The notes under the pieces are model-generated. The model saw only the letters and a program-made list of their open reading frames with translations, had not been told where the DNA came from and ran no database searches. From an uncultured Oscillibacter sp. (GTDB taxonomy: Bacteria; Bacillota; Clostridia; Oscillospirales; Oscillospiraceae): a stretch of 9,290 nucleotides of DNA. The translations under genes and the position numbers were made by a program. This document shows, one piece after another, positions 1-5,847 of the stretch (position 1 is its first letter; every line of letters starts with the position of its first letter). The stretch lies in contig CAMMCS010000071.1 of assembly GCA_946494635.1 (NCBI GenBank), positions 1 to 9,290 on the forward strand, written 5' to 3'.

Positions 1-133
1 TGAACACCAACAGCACGATGGTCATGGCACAGAAGCCGACCATGCCCCACCGGCGCCCCTTGTTCTCCAGAAAGGTATTCCCTTCGTCCTCCTTCTCCGC
101 GCGGCTGCGCCGCAAGATCTCATCCCGATCCAT
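1..133 (-). CDS. Small membrane protein, N-terminal part (DUF6442-like), truncated by window edge
   Basis: Only the first 44 codons are in the window; the 3' end lies beyond position 1. The visible protein starts MDRDEILRRSRAEKEDEG, a charged helical head, then ENKGRRWG (residues 24-30), then a hydrophobic stretch from about residue 29 to 44 that reads as the first membrane segment. The MDRDEIL-RSR-E pattern, then ENKGR and a hydrophobic helix, resembles the small two-helix membrane proteins called DUF6442 in Firmicutes, which often sit beside a Cro/CI-type regulator; this is family recall, not a search. The start is well supported: AAGGAGG at 140-146 lies 6 nt before the ATG, with a strong promoter further upstream (190-219). 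Function is unknown. Confidence 0.65.
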   Translation of the reverse strand, partial: MDRDEILRRSRAEKEDEGNTFLENKGRRWGMVGFCAMTIVLLVF

Positions 134-166
134 CTCAAGCCTCCTTACCCAGTTTGCTTGTTGTTT

Positions 167-215
167 TACCAAGTTTTCTTTGCAATCAGAGCATAGCACA
201 TACCAAGTAAACTTG
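167..215 (-). promoter_or_regulatory. Candidate operator: 12-bp palindrome plus direct repeats around the small membrane gene promoter
   Basis: A perfect palindrome CAAGT-AA-ACTTG lies at 204-215. It covers the start of the spacer and the edge of the -35 box of the promoter at 190-219. The 8-mer taccaagt occurs twice in the same orientation, at 201-208 and 167-174, 34 bp apart, the second between promoter and start codon. Such AAGTnnACTT operators are typical of Cro/CI (XRE) repressors, which often accompany this kind of small membrane gene. Binding by such a protein is inference; no regulator gene lies in the window. Confidence 0.45.
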
Positions 216-219
216 TCAA
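190..219 (-). promoter_or_regulatory. Sigma-A type promoter for the small membrane protein gene
   Basis: Read on the minus strand, a perfect -35 box TTGACA (214-219) is followed after 18 nt by TATGCT (190-195), preceded by TG at the extended -10 position. It lies about 55 bp upstream of the ATG at 133 in an AT-rich stretch that contrasts with the surrounding GC-rich DNA. Confidence 0.75.
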
Positions 220-272
220 TAGAAAAGTTTTCAAATCAGATCAAACTGACAGGGCAGTCTGATCGGCAGATT

Positions 273-398
273 GGAGAGTGGAGATTTGGCGTCCGGCGAA
301 GCCGGACGGTTTCATTCGCCGCCGGAGGCGGCAAGAGAGCGGAAGCGGCACAGCCGCTCCCGCTCTCTCAACTCTCAACTCTTCACACTTCACTCTCT
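273..398 (-). repeat. Hairpin-rich MITE-like element downstream of udp
   Basis: Three strong hairpins follow one another: 290-308 (8-bp stem, loop gaa), 318-332 (6-bp stem, loop gga) and 334-368. In the last, a 9-bp stem agagagcgg/ccgctctct, one A·C mismatch and a 6-bp stem agcggc/gccgct close on the loop aca. The core is flanked by imperfect inverted repeats ggagagtggag (273-283) and cttcactctct (388-398), 9 of 11 bases complementary, with short direct repeats of ctctcaa between core and right end. The right end covers the udp stop codon. The third hairpin has the plan of one in the elements at 1765-1886 and 6277-6430 (GAGCGG outer stem, one mismatch, inner stem, A-N-A loop), but the rest differs. 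No T run follows any hairpin, so this is not a plain terminator. The element boundaries are my estimate. Confidence 0.6.
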
Positions 399-1160
399 TT
401 GCCGGTCCGCCTCGATCAGCAGCTTCAGGGCCTCCACGGACACCTTCACGGAGGAGGTGGTGTCCTCGCTCATCTTCTGATCCAGGCCGGCGGCCTCCCG
501 CTCCTGGTTCCACACCACATGGAAGCAGGAGCCGCACCGGCAGCCCAGGGCCGCCGCCACCACGAACAGGGCGGCGGACTCCATCTCGCTGGCCTTGACG
601 CCCAGCCGCTTCCAGGACTCCCACTTCTGCTGCAGCTCGTAGTACACGGGAGAGGCGGCGGGGTCATGCTGGCCGTAGAAGCTGTCCTTGCACTGGACGA
701 TGCCGGTGTGCAGGGGGAAGCCCAGCTTCTTCGTGGCCTCCACCAGGGCGTTTGTCACCTGGAAGTCCGCCACCGCCGGGAACTCGATGGGGGCGTACTC
801 CCGGCTGGTGTGCTCATACCGGATGGCGCCGGTGGCCACCACCACGTCGCCGGACTGGACGTTCAGGTCGATGCCGCCGCAGGTGCCGGTGCGGATGAAC
901 GTGTCCGCGCCGCACTTGTGGAGCTCCTCCATGGCGATGGAGGCGGAGGGGCCGCCGATGCCGGTGGAGCAGGCGGTGACCTTCTCCCCCAGCAGGGTGC
1001 CGGTCCAGACGTTGAACTCCCGGTTATACGCGATCTGCTTGGCGTCGTCAAACAGGGCGGCGATGGCCGGGACCCGGCCCGGATCGCCGGGCAGGATGCA
1101 GTAGCGGCCGATGTCCCCCTGGGCGCAGGCAATGTGGAACTGCTTCGCAAGCTCTTGCAT
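390..1160 (-). CDS. udp: Uridine phosphorylase
   Basis: A cytosolic enzyme of pyrimidine salvage, converting uridine and phosphate to uracil and ribose-1-phosphate (EC 2.4.2.3). The 256-aa protein covers the nucleoside phosphorylase (NP-I) fold at normal family length. GDPGRV (25-30) and CSTGIGGPS (64-72) contribute the phosphate site. REF (47-49), RTGTCGG (90-96), FPAVADF (127-133) and SEMESAAL (191-198, the Met-Glu that binds ribose) match the uridine-type rather than the purine-type branch. The start follows GAGGTG 5 nt upstream. The gene has its own promoter within the end of the upstream acetyltransferase gene. The last residues (EADRQRE) run into the edge of the repeat element at 273-398, so the exact C-terminus may have been shaped by that insertion. 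Purine phosphorylase activity cannot be fully excluded from sequence alone. Confidence 0.92.
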   Translation of the reverse strand: MQELAKQFHIACAQGDIGRYCILPGDPGRVPAIAALFDDAKQIAYNREFNVWTGTLLGEKVTACSTGIGGPSASIAMEELHKCGADTFIRTGTCGGIDLNVQSGDVVVATGAIRYEHTSREYAPIEFPAVADFQVTNALVEATKKLGFPLHTGIVQCKDSFYGQHDPAASPVYYELQQKWESWKRLGVKASEMESAALFVVAAALGCRCGSCFHVVWNQEREAAGLDQKMSEDTTSSVKVSVEALKLLIEADRQRE

Positions 1161-1205
1161 AAAATCACCTCATTGTGTAATCTCCGAAGTTGTTTGTGTG
1201 AGACC

Positions 1206-1234
1206 AGTATATCAGACTCCGCCGCGTTCCGCAA
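1206..1234 (-). promoter_or_regulatory. Promoter of udp
   Basis: On the minus strand TTGCGG (1229-1234), a 17-nt spacer and TATACT (1206-1211) with an upstream TG (extended -10) form a good sigma-A promoter about 45 bp before the udp ATG. The -35 box and spacer lie within the last codons of the acetyltransferase gene, so udp can be transcribed separately from the genes before it. Confidence 0.7.
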
Positions 1235-1718
1235 CCGGGGATTCCGGCTCTGCCAGCTGGCGCAGGGCCGGGCCGGTGAGGCGGTAGACGGTCCAGTCCT
1301 CCATGGCCTCTGCCCCCAGGGACTTGTAGAAGCCGATGCTGGGGGTGTTCCAGTCCAGGCACCACCACTCCAGCCGGCCGCAGCCCCGCTCCTTGGCGAT
1401 GGCCGCCAGCTGATGGAAGAGGGCCCTTCCGTATCCCTTCCCCCGGTGCTCCGGCCGGACGTACAGATCCTCCAGATACAGTCCCGCCCGGCCCAGGAAG
1501 GTGGAGAAGTTGTGGAAGAACAGGGCAAAGCCCACCTCCGCCCCGTCCTCCAGGGCGAAGAGGACCTCGGCGCGGTGCTTTTCAAACAGCTGATCCCGGA
1601 GGGTGGCCTCGTCCGCCACCACCTGATCCAGCAGGCGCTCGTAGTCCGCCAGCTCCCGGATGAATTCCAGGATCAGCGGCGTGTCCGCCTCCTGCGCAAA
1701 TCGAAAGGTCAGTGCCAT
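1212..1718 (-). CDS. GNAT-family N-acetyltransferase (diamine/thialysine acetyltransferase-like)
   Basis: The 168-aa protein has the GNAT fold. LEDLYVRPEHRGKGYGRAL (82-100) contains beta-4 and the acetyl-CoA pyrophosphate loop (R/Q-x-x-G-x-G type, HRGKGYG). LEWWCLDWNTPSIGFYKSLGA (116-136) is the C-terminal half typical of the spermidine/spermine and thialysine (SSAT) acetyltransferase branch, including the WNxPxxxFY motif. It probably moves acetyl from acetyl-CoA to a small amine; the substrate is not shown. I chose ATG at 1718 rather than the in-frame TTG two codons upstream (1724), because GAGGG at 1726-1730 then sits 7 nt before the start. That binding site overlaps the stop codon of the duplicated mutS2 tail, so the gene was probably once tightly coupled to mutS2. 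Its own stop region carries the udp promoter. Confidence 0.85.
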   Translation of the reverse strand: MALTFRFAQEADTPLILEFIRELADYERLLDQVVADEATLRDQLFEKHRAEVLFALEDGAEVGFALFFHNFSTFLGRAGLYLEDLYVRPEHRGKGYGRALFHQLAAIAKERGCGRLEWWCLDWNTPSIGFYKSLGAEAMEDWTVYRLTGPALRQLAEPESPVAERGGV

Positions 1719-1727
1719 ATCCAAACC

Positions 1728-1764
1728 CTCACTTCAGCGTCACCACGGTGACGCCGCTCTCGCC
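1728..1764 (-). repeat. Second copy of the mutS2 3' end (direct repeat of 1887-1923)
   Basis: These 37 bp repeat the last 11 codons plus stop of mutS2 (1887-1923) with 34 of 37 bases identical, 159 bp away in the same orientation. Read in the mutS2 frame it would encode GESGVTVVTLK-stop against GESGVTIVTLK-stop in the gene. All three differences (1744, 1746, 1747) fall in the 4-nt loop of a perfect 7-bp hairpin, gcgtcac/gtgacgc, present in both copies. The copy has no start or binding site of its own and is not a gene. It supplies the DNA just before the acetyltransferase start, including part of that gene's ribosome binding site. Confidence 0.9.
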
Positions 1765-1886
1765 GCACCCCACGGGGCAAGCCCCGCGGGGACCCCGCAT
1801 TTGACCGGAACGGCCGGGCAGAGCCCGCCCGCTCCAAGGTCCCGCTGCGCGGGACGCTTGACGCCGCGCCGCGGCGATCGCTCGGG
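1765..1886 (-). mobile_element. Structured insertion element, copy 1 (between mutS2 and its duplicated tail)
   Basis: This 122-bp non-coding stretch lies between the mutS2 stop and the tail copy. It folds into four hairpins: 1768-1791 (11-bp stem with one A·C mismatch, loop aa), 1811-1831 (cgg, one mismatch, cgggc, loop aga), 1839-1855 (gtcccgc, loop tgc) and 1862-1876 (cgccgc, loop gcc). The order, spacing and invariant text such as ccgctccaaggt and acgcttg match the element at 6277-6430. No open reading frame or T-run terminator is evident. The direct repeats at its flanks point to an insertion; the mobilising enzyme is unknown and calling it mobile is inference. Confidence 0.7.
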
Positions 1887-1923
1887 CTCACTTCAGCGTC
1901 ACGATAGTGACGCCGCTCTCGCC
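1887..1923 (-). repeat. Native mutS2 3' end, partner of the direct repeat at 1728-1764
   Basis: This is the coding copy, continuous with mutS2. It contains the same 7-bp hairpin (1896-1913) with loop gata in place of cacg. Recombination between the two copies would remove the 159-bp unit and leave a complete mutS2 gene. Confidence 0.9.
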
Positions 1924-4281
1924 CTCGCCGTAGACGCCCAGGCGGAAGCTCTTCACCGCCCTGTTCCGGCGCAGGATGTCGTGGACTGCCTTCCGCAGGG
2001 CGCCGGTGCCCTTGCCGTGGATGATGGTCACCTCGTCCAGCCTGCCCATGACGGCGGCGGAGATGAAGTTGTCCACCACGCTCTCCGCCTCCAGCGTCTC
2101 CAGCCCGCGGATGTCCAGCTCCCGGGCAGCCGAGGCCCGCAGGGCCCGGTCGGCATTCTGACGGACGGTCACAGCCGGGGCCTTCTTCCGGGCGGCCCGC
2201 TCGTCATCCTCGATGAGCCGCACCTCGTCCGCCTTGGCCTTCATCTTCAAAATGCCGGCTTTTAATTGCAGGGTGCCGTCCTTGCCCACGGACACCACCT
2301 CCGCCGGCTGGCGGACGCCGGGGAACTCCACCAGGTCCCCGGCCCGGATGGGCCGGCTGGGCTTGGGGATGGGCTCCTGCCGGGCGTCCCGCTTGGACAC
2401 AGCCTCCTCCGCCTCGTTCAGCTGGCGGCGGAGGGCCGCCCGGGCCTCGTTCTCGTTCAGGGCCCGGTCTGCCTTGGCCTGGGCCTTCCGCATTTCCGCC
2501 AGCTCCGCGAACACCTGGTCCGCCGCGGCCCGGGCGTCCCGCAGGATGCGCTTGGCCTCCGCCTCGCCCCGGCCCCGGGCGTTGTCCTTGGCCCGCTCCA
2601 TCTGGTCCCGGAACTCCCGGGCACGTCTAGCGTCCTCCTCCCGCTGGTGCAGCAGGCGGTCCGCCTCCTGCTCCCGCTTCTCCAGGGCCTGGCGCTTCTC
2701 CTCCAGCTGGGTCAGGATGTCCTCGAACCGGACGCTCTCGCCGCTCATCTGCTCCTGGGCGGCGGTGATGACGTCCTCCGGCAGCCCCAGCCGCCGGGAG
2801 ATGGCGAAGGCGTTGGACTTGCCGGGAATACCAATCAGCAGCCGGTAGGTGGGGGCCAGGGTCTCCACGTCGAACTCGCAGGAGGCGTTCTCCACCCCCG
2901 CCGTGGTCATGGCGAAGGTCTTCAGCTCCGCGTAGTGGGTGGTGGCGGCCACCCTGGCCCCCAGCCGCCGCACATGCTGGATGACGGCAATGGCCAGGGC
3001 GGCGCCCTCCACCGGGTCTGTGCCGGCTCCCAGCTCGTCGAACAGCACCAGGCTGCGGCGGTCCGCCTCCTTCAGGATCTCCACAATGTTCACCATGTGG
3101 GCGGAGAAGGTGGAGAGGCTCTGCTCGATGCTCTGCTCATCGCCGATGTCCGCCAGCACCCGCTCATAGACAGACACGGCGCTGCGGTCCCCCGCCGGAA
3201 TGTGGAGGCCGCACTGGGTCATCAGTGTCAGCAGGCCCAGGGTCTTCAGGGTCACGGTCTTGCCGCCGGTGTTGGGGCCGGTGATCACCAGGGTGTCGAA
3301 GGTGTCCCCCAGCTCGATGTCGATGGGCACCGCCGTCCTGGGATCCAGCAGGGGGTGGCGGGCCTTCCGCAGGTGGATGGCCCCGTCCCGGCGGACCTCC
3401 GGCCGGACGGCGTTCATTTTGTAGCTCAGCTGGCCCCGGGCGAAGATCAGATCCAGGTGGACCAGGGTGTCGTAGTCCCACTGGATGTCCTCCCGGTGGG
3501 CGGCGGCCTCGGCGGAGAACTCCGCCAGGATGCGGTCGATCTCCTTCTGCTCCTTGGCCTGGAGCTCGATATATTCGTTGTTGGCCTGGACCACGCCCAT
3601 GGGCTCCACGAACAGCGTGGCGCCGGTGGAGGAGATGTCGTGGACCAGCCCCGGCAGGTCGCCCTTGTGCTCCGCCTTCACCGGCACCACGAAGCGGCCA
3701 TCCCGCTGGGTGATGATGGTCTCCTGCAGGATCTTCCCGTAGCTGGGAGAGGAGATGATCCGCTGGAGGATCTGGCGGCTCTTGGCCTGGGCCGCCCGCA
3801 TGTGGCGGCGGATGTCCGCCAGCTCCGTGCTGGCCGCGTCGGCGATGGTGTCCTCGTCCGGGATGGCCCGCTTGATCTTCTCCTCCAGAAAGCGGTTGCC
3901 GTGGAGGGAGAGGAACAGGTGGTCGATGGCGGTCTTCTCCGCCGCCTCGTCGTTGAAATACTCCTTTGCCCGGCGGGCGGCGGTCAGCAGGTCGGCGATG
4001 GTCAGCAGCTCCCGGGTGTTCAGGGCGCCGCCCCGGTCCGCCCGGTCCAGGGCCTCCGCCACCGGCTTCACGCCGGAAAAGGACGGGCTGCCCCGCAGGC
4101 CGATCAGATTCCGGGCCGCGTCGGTCTGGTCCAGCAGCCGCAGCACCTCCTCCGGCTCCGTCTCCGGCCGGACGCGGAGGGCCCGCTGCTTGGCCTCGGC
4201 GCTGACCGCCTGCTCGCTCAGCAGCTCCAGCACCCGGGGCAGCTCCAGGGTGCGGAGGGATTTGTCAAATAGGTCACTCAT
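1888..4281 (-). CDS. mutS2: Endonuclease MutS2 (MutS-family ATPase with Smr domain)
   Basis: A MutS homologue without the mismatch-reading N-terminal domain, described in other bacteria as a suppressor of homologous recombination and as a sensor that splits collided ribosomes. The 797-aa protein has the usual length and order: core/lever region (1-300), ATPase with Walker A GPNTGGKT (335-342), the STFSAHM signature (390-396) and Walker B LVLFDELGAGTDP (411-423), a long charged coiled coil (about 515-635), a KOW-like linker (645-690), and a C-terminal Smr domain with LDIRG (722-726) and HGKGTGALR (755-763). All key residues look intact. The ATG overlaps the stop of the preceding gene as ATGA, with GGAG 9 nt upstream, so translation is probably coupled. 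Its 3' end is present twice in the window (see 1728-1764). Confidence 0.96.
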   Translation of the reverse strand: MSDLFDKSLRTLELPRVLELLSEQAVSAEAKQRALRVRPETEPEEVLRLLDQTDAARNLIGLRGSPSFSGVKPVAEALDRADRGGALNTRELLTIADLLTAARRAKEYFNDEAAEKTAIDHLFLSLHGNRFLEEKIKRAIPDEDTIADAASTELADIRRHMRAAQAKSRQILQRIISSPSYGKILQETIITQRDGRFVVPVKAEHKGDLPGLVHDISSTGATLFVEPMGVVQANNEYIELQAKEQKEIDRILAEFSAEAAAHREDIQWDYDTLVHLDLIFARGQLSYKMNAVRPEVRRDGAIHLRKARHPLLDPRTAVPIDIELGDTFDTLVITGPNTGGKTVTLKTLGLLTLMTQCGLHIPAGDRSAVSVYERVLADIGDEQSIEQSLSTFSAHMVNIVEILKEADRRSLVLFDELGAGTDPVEGAALAIAVIQHVRRLGARVAATTHYAELKTFAMTTAGVENASCEFDVETLAPTYRLLIGIPGKSNAFAISRRLGLPEDVITAAQEQMSGESVRFEDILTQLEEKRQALEKREQEADRLLHQREEDARRAREFRDQMERAKDNARGRGEAEAKRILRDARAAADQVFAELAEMRKAQAKADRALNENEARAALRRQLNEAEEAVSKRDARQEPIPKPSRPIRAGDLVEFPGVRQPAEVVSVGKDGTLQLKAGILKMKAKADEVRLIEDDERAARKKAPAVTVRQNADRALRASAARELDIRGLETLEAESVVDNFISAAVMGRLDEVTIIHGKGTGALRKAVHDILRRNRAVKSFRLGVYGEGESGVTIVTLK

Positions 4282-4760
4282 GGTTCGGTTCTCCTGTCAA
4301 GGGTTTTTGCTTCATTGTCACTGTCGTCAGGGGCTTCATCTGCCGGTTCCTCCAGCACCCAGGGGAGGGTCATGGAGATCCAGCATTGGAAGCAGGGCTC
4401 CGGGAAGTCCCGGAGGAAAGGCCCCATATCCGTGGCGAACCCGGCGGTGACGCCGGGGGCGATGGGCAGTTCTCCCTCTCCCGTTTCCAGCAGGCGGCCC
4501 GCAAGGTGCCACAGGGGCTGATACCACCGTCCGCCCTGGCGGGGACCATACTCGCCGATATCCCCGGGCTTGTGGAGATCCAGCCCCAGGGGCCTCAGGA
4601 ACGCCGCCACCTCCGGCGGCAGGCCCCCAACGGCGGCGGCATAGTTCCGGCAGTAGGCGCAGTCACAGCCGCCGGTGGCGTCGCCGTATTGGTCATACCA
4701 GGCCCGGGTGGCCTCCACGTCCACCTCCAGCCGGTAGGGGCCGAAGACAAATTCCGTCAT
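4278..4760 (-). CDS. Hypothetical protein with CxCxxC cluster, coupled to mutS2
   Basis: A 160-aa soluble protein starting MTEFVFGPYRLEVDVE. I do not recognise a named domain. The N-terminal third carries GGCDCAYCRNYAAA (30-43); the CxCxxC pattern (C32, C34, C37) followed by RN looks like a conserved core and could bind metal. The middle is rich in aromatics and glycine, and WISMTLPWVLEE (127-138) leads to an acidic, probably disordered tail. Similar proteins beginning with an FxFGPYRLxVD-type strand and a CDCxxCRN motif are, as far as I recall, common in Oscillospiraceae and uncharacterised. I chose ATG at 4760 because GGAG lies 6 nt upstream and the longer frame loses protein-like character. 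The TGA overlaps the mutS2 ATG by one base, which suggests co-translation with mutS2. Confidence 0.75.
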   Translation of the reverse strand: MTEFVFGPYRLEVDVEATRAWYDQYGDATGGCDCAYCRNYAAAVGGLPPEVAAFLRPLGLDLHKPGDIGEYGPRQGGRWYQPLWHLAGRLLETGEGELPIAPGVTAGFATDMGPFLRDFPEPCFQCWISMTLPWVLEEPADEAPDDSDNEAKTLDRRTEP

Positions 4761-4816
4761 TGTTCGCTCCGTTTCGTATAGATAGCCGTAAATAATACAA
4801 AATATAATCAAAATCA

Positions 4817-4851
4817 GCGGGTCTGCAGGGGGCGATGCCCACCCCGCCCGC
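4817..4851 (-). terminator. Hairpin after recO, possible weak terminator
   Basis: Immediately after the recO stop, gcggg/cccgc (4817-4821 with 4847-4851) encloses a second stem, gggc/gccc with loop gat (4830-4840), extended by two G-C pairs past one bulged A. On the minus strand it is followed by the T-rich GATTTTGATTATATTTTG, but not by a clean run of T. It may reduce transcription into the hypothetical gene and mutS2; the AT-rich stretch 4770-4816 could also hold a promoter for them, though I see no convincing pair of boxes. Confidence 0.4.
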
Positions 4852-5610
4852 TTACGTCTGCAAGCTCTTGTAGAAGTCCAGCGTCCGGAACCCCCGCTCC
4901 AGCTGGGCGGCCGCAAAGGCCCCCGCCGCGGCGGAGAGCCGCTCCAGGGCCGGGCCCTCCAGCCGGAAGGAGTAGAGCCGCTTGGGGTCCCCGTACACGA
5001 TATGCCGCAGGGCCGCCAGGGAGTCCGGGCACAGGGGCATGGACAGGGCGCTCTCCCTCGCGCCGCAGGTCCGGCACCGCAGGACGCCCTGGACCACATC
5101 CAGCAGCGGCTGCTCCGGGTCGGGCCGGCCGCAGTAGGCGCAGCTGTCCGCCAGGGGCTCGTATCCCGCCAGGCACAGCAGCTTGATCTCAAAGGCAGGC
5201 TTCACCAGGGCCGGGGGCTTGTGTAAAGCAGAGAGGGCGTACAGCCCGTTCAGCAGATGGGACAGCAGCGGCCCGGCAGGGGATTCGGCAGCCGCCACCG
5301 CCTCCGTCAGCTCCGCGAAGTAGCAGCCCAGGGCCAGGGCCTCCAGATCTGTCCGCAGGCCGTTGAACAGCTCTGCCGTGGCCCCCTCGTTGGCGTAGTA
5401 CCAGTCGCCCTTTTGATACAGCGTCCACTCGGAGTAGGCCAGCTGCTGGGCGCAGGCGGCGTACCTGCAGCCCTTCCGCCGGGCGCCCCGGGCGATGACG
5501 GAGATCTTGCCCCGCTCCGCCGTCAGCAGGGTCAGGATCTTGTCGGACTCTTTCGTCTCCGTCTCCCGCAGGACCACGCCCTTTGTCACGATGTAGGCCC
5601 GCTCGGCCAA
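4852..5610 (-). CDS. recO: DNA repair protein RecO
   Basis: The recombination mediator that, with RecR, loads RecA onto SSB-covered single-stranded DNA in the RecF pathway. The 252-aa protein has normal length. The N-terminal OB fold includes VTKGVVLRETETKESDKILTLLT (8-30) and GKISVIARGARR (34-45). The helical C-terminal part carries the zinc site CAYC (C157, C160) and CRTC (C179, C182), all four cysteines present. The start codon is TTG at 5610, with a GGGAGG binding site 7-8 nt upstream; the homologous N-terminal strand begins directly after it and no ATG fits better. The gene follows yqzL by 51 bp, the order era-yqzL-recO known from Bacillus. Confidence 0.95.
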   Translation of the reverse strand: MAERAYIVTKGVVLRETETKESDKILTLLTAERGKISVIARGARRKGCRYAACAQQLAYSEWTLYQKGDWYYANEGATAELFNGLRTDLEALALGCYFAELTEAVAAAESPAGPLLSHLLNGLYALSALHKPPALVKPAFEIKLLCLAGYEPLADSCAYCGRPDPEQPLLDVVQGVLRCRTCGARESALSMPLCPDSLAALRHIVYGDPKRLYSFRLEGPALERLSAAAGAFAAAQLERGFRTLDFYKSLQT

Positions 5611-5633
5611 GATACTCCCTCCCTGCTATGTAT

Positions 5634-5651
5634 GGGGAGCGTCCGCTCCCC
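5634..5651 (-). other. Hairpin in the yqzL-recO gap
   Basis: ggggagc (5634-5640), loop gtcc, gctcccc (5645-5651): a perfect 7-bp stem 10 bp after the yqzL stop and 23 bp before the recO start codon. No T run follows. It could protect or process the mRNA, or modulate access to the recO binding site, whose GGGAGG lies about 10 nt downstream. No function is proven. Confidence 0.5.
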
Positions 5652-5661
5652 GTCTTATGCG

Positions 5662-5775
5662 TTATGCGCTGGCGGGACCGCCGGATGTCTGATCCTCCCG
5701 TGCGGCCTGGTACAGCAGATACACCAGCGGCTCGCCGGTGAGGCAGAAGTACTCCCATAGGGCTTGCGCGTCCAT
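5662..5775 (-). CDS. yqzL: YqzL-like small protein
   Basis: A 37-codon gene starting MDAQALWEYFCLTGEPLVYL and ending with a GGPASA tail. The pattern (W-x-Y-F, then TG, then an aliphatic YLLY segment, total under 50 aa) matches the YqzL family of Firmicutes, which lies between era and recO, as here. The start is strongly supported by AAGGAGG at 5784-5790, 8 nt before the ATG. The function is unknown. The end shows a small tandem repeat, CGCATAA twice, each containing a TAA; the first TAA is the stop. Confidence 0.8.
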   Translation of the reverse strand: MDAQALWEYFCLTGEPLVYLLYQAAREDQTSGGPASA

Positions 5776-5847
5776 TCCGCAGACCTCCTTTTGAGATAGT
5801 CTGCGAATATTGTCGGATTCTATGGCTGGGAATGGACGGCAGGTGTA

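Noticed and set aside
241..287. Possible duplicated udp tail left of the 273-398 element
   Set aside because: Only a short match (gatcggcag against gatcagcag) was found, out of place relative to the stop; the neighbouring bases do not align.
273..398. CRISPR array
   Set aside because: The repeats are inverted and of differing sequence, with no regular direct repeat-spacer pattern.
18..1751. Long plus-strand open frame of 577 codons
   Set aside because: It runs antisense through udp and the acetyltransferase; its protein is low-complexity, rich in Gly, Leu, Ala and His, with no recognisable domain. It is a side effect of high-GC codon use on the other strand.
1765..1886. Elements read as ordinary intrinsic terminators of mutS2 or era
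   Set aside because: The hairpins are GC-rich but none is followed by a T run in the direction of transcription, and several hairpins with flanking gene-tail repeats are not expected of a terminator.
2266..4272. 668-codon plus-strand open frame opposite mutS2
   Set aside because: It mirrors a clear, complete mutS2 gene, and its composition is typical antisense shadow sequence (GLGLGL, HHHV runs).
5651..5672. Tandem CGCATAA at the end of yqzL as a third, tiny tail duplication
   Set aside because: A 7-bp repeat with no element between copies is easily explained by slippage or chance.
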